From: Saccharopolyspora thermophila
GTDB lineage: Bacteria; Actinomycetota; Actinomycetes; Mycobacteriales; Pseudonocardiaceae
Reading direction: 5' to 3'
Assembly (NCBI RefSeq): GCF_014646075.1
Contig: NZ_BMMT01000017.1
Span: 1 to 64,000, forward strand
Length of the DNA stretch: 64,000 nt
Shown piece after piece: positions 34,771 through 41,486 of the stretch. Under the pieces are notes generated by a model. It was not told where the DNA came from. It did not search any database and saw only the letters and a list, made by a program, of their open reading frames with translations. Position 1 is the first letter of the stretch. Each line of letters opens with the position of its first letter. A program made the position numbers and the translations under genes.

Positions 34771-35508
34771 ATGTCTTCCCGCCGGAAATCGGCGCGCGAC
34801 CGCGCGCGCCGCGAACTCGGCCAGAACTTCCTCGTCGACCGCGGTGTCGTCCGCCGCCTGGTCGGCCTGCTCGATCCGTCACCGCTGCCGATCGTGGAGC
34901 TCGGCGCCGGACGCGGGGCCCTGACCCGTGAACTTCTCGGCACGGGGCGCCCGGTCACCGCCGTCGAACTCGACCCGCACTGGGCCGGTGCGCTGCGGGA
35001 AACGTGCCCGCAGGCCCGCGTGGTCCGCTGCGACATGCTCGCCTTCCGCTTTCCAGCGGAGCCGCACGTCGTGGTGGGCAACCTGCCGTTCGGCATCACC
35101 ACGGCGATGACGCGCCGCCTGCTGGCGTTGCGCGGCTGGTCGGAGGCGGTGCTGCTGCTCCAGTGGGAGGTGGCGCGCAAGCGGTCGACCGGCGGCACGA
35201 TGCTTACCGCGCAGTGGGCCCCGTGGTACGAGTTCCGCTGCTGCGGAAGGGTTCGCGCGAGCTCGTTCCGCCCGGTCCCGGCGGTCGACGGCGGTGTGCT
35301 GAAGGTGCACCGCCGCCCGCGCCCGTTGCTGCCGTTGGTCGAGGTGAAGAGGTACCAGCGCTTTGTCGGTGCGGTCTTCACCGGCCGCGGCCGGGGCCTG
35401 GCGGAGGTGGTGCGCAACGTGACCGGGCACCGGCTCCGCGGCCTCCCGCCGCTGCCCAGAGACCTGACCGCCGAGTCCTGGGCCGACCTCTACACCGCCA
35501 CCAGGTGA
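34771..35508 (+). CDS. erm: 23S rRNA (adenine-N6)-methyltransferase, Erm family
   Basis: A 245-residue Erm/KsgA-fold enzyme that methylates A2058 of 23S rRNA and gives macrolide-lincosamide-streptogramin B resistance. Motifs: RRELGQNFL (residues 13-21), SAM motif I ELGAGRG (43-49), VELDPH (65-70) and the catalytic NLPFGIT (104-110). The C-terminal part with SFRPVPAVDGGVLKV is typical. The ATG follows AGGAG. A leader peptide and hairpins precede it, and two terminator hairpins follow. An intrinsic resistance gene, since no mobile element or biosynthetic cluster adjoins it. Confidence 0.95.
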   Translation: MSSRRKSARDRARRELGQNFLVDRGVVRRLVGLLDPSPLPIVELGAGRGALTRELLGTGRPVTAVELDPHWAGALRETCPQARVVRCDMLAFRFPAEPHVVVGNLPFGITTAMTRRLLALRGWSEAVLLLQWEVARKRSTGGTMLTAQWAPWYEFRCCGRVRASSFRPVPAVDGGVLKVHRRPRPLLPLVEVKRYQRFVGAVFTGRGRGLAEVVRNVTGHRLRGLPPLPRDLTAESWADLYTATR

Positions 35509-35551
35509 TCACGGGCGCATGACGTCCTTCTCCCCTGCTGGCGAAGTGAGA

Positions 35552-35623
35552 GGTGGCCGGGCGCGAGGTCGGGGGACGCCCGGCCACCACAGGGGTCCGG
35601 CGCGGGGAGGGGACTCGCCGGAC
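35552..35623. terminator. Two tandem hairpins after erm
   Basis: GGTGGCCGGGCG/CGCCCGGCCACC (35552-35563, 35577-35588), a 12-bp stem, is followed by GTCCGGCG/CGCCGGAC (35595-35602, 35616-35623), an 8-bp stem. They separate convergent erm and zinc-finger-like genes. Confidence 0.7.
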
Positions 35624-35640
35624 CCGGCTAGAGGCGCGGG

Positions 35641-35865
35641 TCAGTCCCAACGGGCGCTGATCCGGCGCCAGCAGTCCATGCAGGTGTCCTCGTTGATCCA
35701 CTCGGTCTCGGGTGGGAGGCGCTGCACCTGCCACGCCTCCACCTCCACGCCACAGAACGAGGTGACGACCGCGTGCGGATCAGCGCGCTTCGCGGCCACC
35801 GAGAACCCGTGTCGCCCGACCCCCACGGGCCGCCAGAACCAGTCCACCCCTGCCGCCTCGAACAT
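35641..35865 (-). CDS. Small zinc-finger-like protein of the WhiJ/DUF397 locus
   Basis: A 74-residue protein. An N-terminal FEAAGVDWFWRPVGVGRHGFSV segment is followed by VVTSFCGVEVEA and a C-terminal DTCMDCWRRI. The three cysteines plus His fit a small metal-binding fold, as seen in proteins encoded beside WhiJ-like regulators. The ATG at 35865 follows GGAGG by 5 nt. It is divergent from the XRE regulator, with a long inverted repeat between them. Function unknown, probably part of the same regulatory set. Confidence 0.6.
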   Translation of the reverse strand: MFEAAGVDWFWRPVGVGRHGFSVAAKRADPHAVVTSFCGVEVEAWQVQRLPPETEWINEDTCMDCWRRISARWD

Positions 35866-35877
35866 CCGAACCTCCAC

Positions 35878-35916
35878 TTGATCGATCCCGTTTTAACGGT
35901 ATTGCTTATCGATCAA
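35878..35916. promoter_or_regulatory. Inverted repeat operator between zinc-finger-like and XRE genes
   Basis: TTGATCGAT (35878-35886) and ATCGATCAA (35908-35916) are perfect 9-bp arms. Inside them is CCGTT-TT-AACGG (35888-35899). The AT-rich dyad occupies the divergent promoter region, a natural operator for the XRE regulator. Confidence 0.55.
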
Positions 35917-35967
35917 ATCCGGCATCGCACAGTTGAGTGATCATCGGCTACGGCTACGCTTCGCCCT

Positions 35968-36804
35968 ATGGCTAGCCCGACCATGTGGCGCAAGATGCTG
36001 GGCGCTGAGCTCCGGAAACTCCGCAACGCCAAGGGAATCTCTGCCTACCAGATCGCTGAGCTCTTGGGCTGTTCGGAAGCCAAGGTGCGGCACATGGAAA
36101 ACGGCCGGACCGCGCCGTCGAAGGCGGAGCTGAGGCTCTTGATGGACCACTATGGACTCGCCGAAGAGCGCCGGGTGTCGCTCGAAGAGGCACGGGAGGG
36201 TGCTCGCAAGCGGGGCTGGTGGTCGAGGTATCGGCTGCAGAGCTGGTTCCAGGATTACGTTGGCCTGGAAACCGACGCGTCGCGGCTGCGCACATTCGAG
36301 ATGGAGATCCTGCCCGGACTTCTCCAGACCGAGGCGTACGCGCGGGCAATCCACCTACTGGGCTCTCACGTCACAGCGCCCGAGGAAGTGGAGCGGCAGG
36401 TCGCGTTGCGGCTCAAGAGGCAGGAACGGCTCATCGCCGACCCGCCGCTGGAGTACATCTCGGTCATTTCTGAAGCGGCGCTCGCGCGATGCGCGTACCA
36501 GAAGTCGTTGGCTGAGGAGCAGTTCGCGCACTTGGTCGCAATGTCGGAACGGCCGAACGTGTCGATCCAGGTGCTCCCGTTCGATGTTGGGCTGCACAAC
36601 TCCATGACCGGTGCCTTCGTATTGCTCGACTTCCCGTCTGGAACCTGGCCGCCCGCCGTGTACCAAGAGCACGCTGTTGGTGGTCACCTGGGACACGATC
36701 GCGAGCTAGTGTCGGGACTCAGCGAGGTCTTCGAGGACTTGCGCAGTCGTGCGCTCTCCGAATCCGCCAGCGTCACGCTGATCAAGAAGTATGCGCAGAG
36801 GTGA
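35968..36804 (+). CDS. XRE-family regulator with DUF5753 (WhiJ-like)
   Basis: A 278-residue protein. The N-terminal helix-turn-helix (residues 12-65, core GISAYQIAELLGCSEAKVRHMENG) is followed by a DUF5753 domain (about 90-270) with the family marks ILPGLLQTEAYARA and LPFDVGLHNSMTGAFVLLDF. Such proteins act in actinomycete development and secondary metabolism together with a small DUF397 partner. ATG 35968 has TACGCT ending 7 nt upstream and no ribosome site, so it is probably leaderless. The DUF397 gene follows after 9 nt. Confidence 0.92.
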   Translation: MASPTMWRKMLGAELRKLRNAKGISAYQIAELLGCSEAKVRHMENGRTAPSKAELRLLMDHYGLAEERRVSLEEAREGARKRGWWSRYRLQSWFQDYVGLETDASRLRTFEMEILPGLLQTEAYARAIHLLGSHVTAPEEVERQVALRLKRQERLIADPPLEYISVISEAALARCAYQKSLAEEQFAHLVAMSERPNVSIQVLPFDVGLHNSMTGAFVLLDFPSGTWPPAVYQEHAVGGHLGHDRELVSGLSEVFEDLRSRALSESASVTLIKKYAQR

Positions 36805-36813
36805 CTGGTAACC

Positions 36814-36996
36814 ATGGAAATCTGGCGAAAGTCGAGTTACAGCGGTCCGAGCAGCAACTGCGTGGAGATCGGGCTCGGCGATGATGTTGTGGGGATCCGG
36901 GACACGAAGGATCGGGATGGTGGGCACTTGGCCGTGTCCGCCGCTCGGTGGCGGGGCTTCCTCGACGCGGTCAAGCGCGGCACCTTCGACCTCTGA
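36814..36996 (+). CDS. DUF397 protein, partner of the XRE regulator
   Basis: A 60-residue protein with the standard DUF397 pattern: WRKSSYSGPSSNCVEI, then VGIRDTKDRDGGHLAVSAARW and a C-terminal FLDAVKRGTFDL. DUF397 proteins are encoded next to WhiJ-type XRE genes throughout actinomycetes and behave as antagonists or antitoxin-like partners. Spaced 9 nt after the XRE stop, so one operon. Confidence 0.93.
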   Translation: MEIWRKSSYSGPSSNCVEIGLGDDVVGIRDTKDRDGGHLAVSAARWRGFLDAVKRGTFDL

Positions 36997-37114
36997 CGAG
37001 GGCCGGTAAGGAACCGAAGACGTCCCGGATGTGACCCTCGTCACCTGAGTTCACGGGTGATTCTCCCTGCCTCGTCTGGTGGTTGTCGTCAGGCACGGCA
37101 GGAAGGACACGGCA

Positions 37115-38275
37115 ATGCACGAGATCGTCGTTCTCGGTGCTGGGTATGCGGGGTTGACGGCGGCGGTGAGTCTGGCGGCTCGCACCAGGCGCGGCCAGGA
37201 CGTGCGGATCACGGTGGTCAACGCGGGCGAGCGGTTCACCGAGCGGCTGCGGCTGCATCAGGTCGCATCCGGGCAGCGGCTGGCCGACCTGCGTATCCCG
37301 GAACTGCTCGAAGGTACGGGGGTGGAGCTGGTGTGCGGTTGGGTCACCGGCATCGACGCCGCCGCGCAGACCGTCCGCGTTGACGACGAACGCGTTCTGG
37401 CCTACGACACGCTGGTCTACGCGCTGGGTGCGGTGACCGACACGGCCGCCGTCCCCGGCGTCGACCACCACGCCCACACCCTCGACAGCGCCGGCGGAGC
37501 CGAACTGCTGGCGCGGCGGCTGGGCGAGCTCGGCACCGGAACCGTCGCGGTGTGCGGCAGCGGGCTGACCGGCGTCGAAGCCGCGGCCGAGATCGCCGAG
37601 CAGCACCCGGAGCTCGACGTCGTGCTGCTGGGGCGGAGCGAACCCGGGCACATGTTGGGGTCGAACGCCAAGGCACACCTGGATGCGGCGCTGGAACGGT
37701 TGCGGGTTCGGGTGCGCAGCGGTGTCGAGATCGTCAAGGTGCTGCCGGACTCGGTGCACCTCGCAGGCGGCGAGAGCGTCGCGGCGGAGTTGGTGCTGTG
37801 GACCAGCGGGGTCCGGGTGTCGCCGTTGGCCGCGGCGGCCGGACTGGAGGTCGATGAGCGGGGGCGCATCGTCACCGATGCCGCGTTGCGGTCGGTGTCG
37901 CACCCGCAGGTCTACGCCATCGGCGACGCGGCGGCGATCCGGCAGGGCTACGGCATCCTGCACGGCACCTGCCAGAGCGGCATACCGACCGGCGTGCACG
38001 CCGCGGCGTCGATCGTGCGAGAGCTGAACGGCAAGCGGCCCAAGGCGTTCCGGTTCGGCTACATCCACATCCCGGTGAGCCTGGGCCGCCGCGACGCGGT
38101 CGTGCAGTTCACTCGCCCCGACAACTCCCCCAGGCGGTGGTGCCTCACCGGTCGGTCGGCCGCCTGGTACAAGGAGACGGTGAGCTCAGCGTTCTGGCCG
38201 TCGCTCCGGTGGATGCGAACGATGCCGTCGTCGGGTTCGTTCGCCTGGCGCCGTGGCGGCCGATACACCCGATGA
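37115..38275 (+). CDS. NAD(P)/FAD-dependent oxidoreductase (NDH-2-like)
   Basis: A 386-residue two-dinucleotide-binding flavoprotein. The FAD motif is VVLGAGYAGLTAA (residues 5-17), the NAD(P) motif VCGSGLTGVEAAAEIAE lies mid-protein, and the FAD-contact motif YAIGDAAAI is near the end. It resembles type II NADH dehydrogenases but is short at the C-terminus and without a clear membrane anchor. The start at 37115 follows CAGGAAGGA. It overlaps the sigma factor gene by 4 nt. That fits the oxidoreductase partners usually encoded beside ECF41 sigma genes. Confidence 0.85.
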   Translation: MHEIVVLGAGYAGLTAAVSLAARTRRGQDVRITVVNAGERFTERLRLHQVASGQRLADLRIPELLEGTGVELVCGWVTGIDAAAQTVRVDDERVLAYDTLVYALGAVTDTAAVPGVDHHAHTLDSAGGAELLARRLGELGTGTVAVCGSGLTGVEAAAEIAEQHPELDVVLLGRSEPGHMLGSNAKAHLDAALERLRVRVRSGVEIVKVLPDSVHLAGGESVAAELVLWTSGVRVSPLAAAAGLEVDERGRIVTDAALRSVSHPQVYAIGDAAAIRQGYGILHGTCQSGIPTGVHAAASIVRELNGKRPKAFRFGYIHIPVSLGRRDAVVQFTRPDNSPRRWCLTGRSAAWYKETVSSAFWPSLRWMRTMPSSGSFAWRRGGRYTR

Positions 38276-39177
38276 CCGGCCCCGACCCGTTCCGGGAACA
38301 CCGCAACCTGCTGTTCTCGGTGGCCTACCGCATCCTCGGCACCGCCGCCGATGCCGAGGACGCGGTGCAGGACACCTGGGTGAAGTGGTCGGCGGCCGAC
38401 CGGTCCCAGGTCGCCGACCCCAGGGCGTACCTGGTGCGGATCGTGTCGAACGTGGCCATGGACCGGCTGCGCTCGGCCCAGGCCAGGCGCGAGACCTACG
38501 TCGGCCCGTGGCTGCCCGAACCGATCCTCACCAGCGCCGACACCGCCGACGACGTCACCACCGCGGAGTCGGTGTCCCTGGCGCTGCTGGTGGTGCTGGA
38601 AACCCTGAGCCCGCTGGAGCGCGCGGTGTTCGTCCTGAAGGAAGCCTTCGGCTTCACCTACGCCGAGATCGCCGACGCCGTCGCGCGCTCCGAGGACGCG
38701 GTTCGCCAAGCCGCACGCCGCGCTCGCGAGCACGTGCACTCGCGGCGGCCCCGCTTCCACGTCGACCGCGCCCGGCAACGGGAGGTCACCGAGCAGTTTG
38801 TCGCCGCCGCCGCTGGCGGCGACATCAACACCCTGATGGAACTGCTCGCGCCCGACGTCACGCTGTGGACGGATGGCGGCGGCAAGGTGCGCCAGGCCAT
38901 GCGCCCGGTCATCGGCGCGGAGCGGGTGGCCGCCTGGTTCGCGGGCGTCGCGACCCGCCCGTACCAGGGCATCGCACCCGCCGACATGGCCGCCGAAGTG
39001 GTCGACCTCAACGGCGCCCCGGGCGTCGTGTTCAGCGGTGCTGGGCGGGTGATCGCCACGCTCAGCCTCGACCTCGACGAGCGCGGCAGGATCACCGCCA
39101 TCCACAACGTCGCCAACCCCGACAAGCTCCGGTCCGTCGCCACCCGCATCATTCACCCCATCAGGCCGGACCGGTAG
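38272..39177 (+). CDS. ECF41-type (SigJ-like) sigma factor
   Basis: A 301-residue ECF sigma factor with region 2 (FSVAYRILGTAADAEDAVQD), region 4 (LSPLERAVFVLKEAFGFTYAEIA) and a C-terminal SnoaL-like domain. The ECF41 hallmarks are present: WLPEP in the inter-region linker and DGGGK in the C-terminal domain, which replaces an anti-sigma factor. The ATG overlaps the oxidoreductase stop. ECF41 factors usually control their own partner oxidoreductase. Confidence 0.9.
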   Translation: MTGPDPFREHRNLLFSVAYRILGTAADAEDAVQDTWVKWSAADRSQVADPRAYLVRIVSNVAMDRLRSAQARRETYVGPWLPEPILTSADTADDVTTAESVSLALLVVLETLSPLERAVFVLKEAFGFTYAEIADAVARSEDAVRQAARRAREHVHSRRPRFHVDRARQREVTEQFVAAAAGGDINTLMELLAPDVTLWTDGGGKVRQAMRPVIGAERVAAWFAGVATRPYQGIAPADMAAEVVDLNGAPGVVFSGAGRVIATLSLDLDERGRITAIHNVANPDKLRSVATRIIHPIRPDR

Positions 39178-39195
39178 AACGAGGGGCCCGGGACG

Positions 39196-41184
39196 TCAGC
39201 GCCAGACCGCCACCACCGAGGGGCGGGGCTGGGAGTCGCCGCCGTCCGGCCAGTGGGAGACCGGGTTGTCCGCACTGGCCCCGTCGACCTCACCCGGGTG
39301 CTGGGCCGACACCATGACCAGGCCGTCCTCGATGACCGGGCCGCAGGCTTCCGCCCCGCGCGGAACGCTGAGGAACTGCATGACATGGCCGCGTTCCGGG
39401 CCTTCCAGGGGCACCGCGTAGAGGCCGTCGTTCGTCCCCAGCGCCCCCGATGAATCCGTGGTGATCCACAGGTTGCCGTGCCGGTCGAACGCCACGTTGT
39501 CCGGGCACGAAATCGGGCTGACCTGGGACTTGTCGAACCCGCCGAAGTAGGTGGCCGGGTCCTTCGGGTCACCGCAGACCAGCAGCAGCCGCCAGGCGAA
39601 GCGGGTGCCCGCCGGGTCGTCGTCCAGCTCCAGCACCTGGCCGTGCTTGTTGCTGTTGCGCGGGTTCGCCTCGTCGGCACCGGCCTTGCCCGGTGCACCG
39701 CGATCGGAGTTGTTCGTCAGCGCGCAGTAGACGCGGCCGGTCTTGGGGTGCGGCTGCACGTCCTCCGGGCGGTCCATCTTCGTGGCCCCGACCTGGTCGG
39801 CGGCCAGCCGCGTGAAGACGTAGACCTCCTCGGCGGTCATCCCCGGCACGAAACTCGTGTCGTTGTGCGCCAGCGGGATCCACTCGCCGACCCCGTCGAA
39901 CTCGCCGTCGGCGGGCAGCGTGCCGGTGCCGTCGATCTCGCCCGGGCTGTCGCCGGTGAACTTCGCGACGTAGAGGGTGCCCGAGTCCAGCAACGACATG
40001 TTGTGCCGCCGGGCGTGCGCGCTGCGGCCCGGCTTCATCCGCCCGTCGGAGACGAACCGGTAGACGTACTCGAACTTCTCGTCGTCGCCCAGGTATGCCA
40101 CCACGCGGCCGTCGTCGGCGACGCGGATGTTGGCGCCCTCGTGCTTGAAGCGGCCCAGCGCCGTGTGCTTGACCGGCGTCGACTCCGGGTCGTAGGGGTC
40201 GACCTCGATGATCCAGCCGAACCGGTTCGGCTCGTTGACCTGCTGGGTGAGGTCCCAGCGGGAGTCGAAGCGCTCCCACTTGCGTTCGGTGGCCCCGCCC
40301 TTGATGCCGTAGCGGGCCAGCCGCTGCTGCGTCACCGGGTCGGTGACCTGGTCGGCGTGGGCGAAGTAGAAGTGGATGTTCTCCTCGCCGGACAAAATCG
40401 TGCCCCACGGGGTCACGCCGCCGGAGCAGTTGTTCATCGTGCCGAACGACCGCGTGCCCGTCGGGTCGGCCGAGGTTTTCAGCAGGTCGCTGCCGGCCGC
40501 CGGGCCGCGCAGCTCGAATGGCGTGTTCAACGTGATTCGCCGGTTCAACCGGTCCAGCACGACCTTCGGCGCGCCGTCGCCGGTTTCCAGCACCACGACG
40601 GAAAGCCCGTGCGCGGCCCACGCCACCCGAACCTGCTGCTCGGTGGGGTTGTCCGGGTCGTAGCCGCGGAACAGGAACTCCTCGGAGGTGTACTCGTGGT
40701 TGTTCACCATCAGCCGCCGGTTGCCGTCCAGCGGCAGCAGCGCACAGAAGTCGTTGTTGTAGCCGAACTGCCGCTCCTGCGCCTCCGGGGTCTGGTTGTC
40801 GAAGTCGAACTCCGGCGCACCGGGCAGGATCGGGTCGCCCCAGCGGATCACCACCTGCTGCTGGAAGCCCTCCGGCACGACCACCGCGTCCAGGCTGTTG
40901 GGCTGCACCGGCGTGAAGTCGAGGCCCGGTGGGCGACCGGCCGCGGCGGCGGGGCGGGAGCCGAGCGCGGGCAGCACCGCGGCGGAGGCCGCGACGACCG
41001 CGCCGGCGCGCAGCAACCCACGCCGGTCCAGCACCTTCTGCAGCACGTCACCGAAGTACGGATTCGCCGACGGGTTCGGTGGGTGTTCGGCGCACTGGTC
41101 GCCGCAGCGGTACCGGCAGGTCACCCGCGCCCGCGCGCCCGACAGCAGCGGCAGCAGTCGACGTTCGCCCGGTTGTGGTGCCAC
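39196..41184 (-). CDS. phoX: PhoX-type alkaline phosphatase, Tat-exported (copy 2)
   Basis: A 662-residue paralog of the gene at 32242-34299 with the same order of blocks. A pre-Tat cysteine segment (TCRYRCGDQCAEH) comes first, then Tat motif DRRGLLRAGAVV, WGDPILPGAPEFD, NHEYT, NNCSGGVTPWGTILSGEEN, KHTALGRFKHEGA and SCPDNVAFDRHGNLWITTD. GTG at 41184 follows GGGAGG. It is convergent with the sigma gene, 18 nt apart. A PHO-box-like repeat lies 43 nt upstream. Confidence 0.93.
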   Translation of the reverse strand: MAPQPGERRLLPLLSGARARVTCRYRCGDQCAEHPPNPSANPYFGDVLQKVLDRRGLLRAGAVVAASAAVLPALGSRPAAAAGRPPGLDFTPVQPNSLDAVVVPEGFQQQVVIRWGDPILPGAPEFDFDNQTPEAQERQFGYNNDFCALLPLDGNRRLMVNNHEYTSEEFLFRGYDPDNPTEQQVRVAWAAHGLSVVVLETGDGAPKVVLDRLNRRITLNTPFELRGPAAGSDLLKTSADPTGTRSFGTMNNCSGGVTPWGTILSGEENIHFYFAHADQVTDPVTQQRLARYGIKGGATERKWERFDSRWDLTQQVNEPNRFGWIIEVDPYDPESTPVKHTALGRFKHEGANIRVADDGRVVAYLGDDEKFEYVYRFVSDGRMKPGRSAHARRHNMSLLDSGTLYVAKFTGDSPGEIDGTGTLPADGEFDGVGEWIPLAHNDTSFVPGMTAEEVYVFTRLAADQVGATKMDRPEDVQPHPKTGRVYCALTNNSDRGAPGKAGADEANPRNSNKHGQVLELDDDPAGTRFAWRLLLVCGDPKDPATYFGGFDKSQVSPISCPDNVAFDRHGNLWITTDSSGALGTNDGLYAVPLEGPERGHVMQFLSVPRGAEACGPVIEDGLVMVSAQHPGEVDGASADNPVSHWPDGGDSQPRPSVVAVWR

Positions 41185-41226
41185 CCCAACCTCCCAAGGT
41201 GATCGAGAAATGGAATGGAGCGTAAG

Positions 41227-41248
41227 GCACGATCAACGAAGAGTGAAC
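41227..41248 (-). promoter_or_regulatory. PHO box-like direct repeat upstream of phoX copy 2
   Basis: Minus-strand 11-mers GTTCACTCTTC (41248-41238) and GTTGATCGTGC (41237-41227) sit in tandem 43 nt before the GTG. The first unit keeps GTTCAC of the PhoP consensus, the second is weaker. Same arrangement as at copy 1. The rest of this 302-nt gap (41185-41486) holds nothing else I can support. Confidence 0.6.
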
Positions 41249-41486
41249 ACCTTGCAAGACCGAGGCGAATTCTCGCAAAGTTCTTCCCAACAGGCCCCGA
41301 AACGCATTGCCCAGGTTGTCCAGCGGTGTTGTGACCCCGGTGCCCCCTCTGCACCTGCCCCGGCGGGACTCCCGACGAGTACCTCCCCGGCCCGGAAGCC
41401 TCCCGATTTTGATGCTCCAAAGCTGGGAGTTCGTCACCCGGTGGGGTGTTTCCGCATTTGCCTGAAATGGGCAGGTCGCCCTGGTG

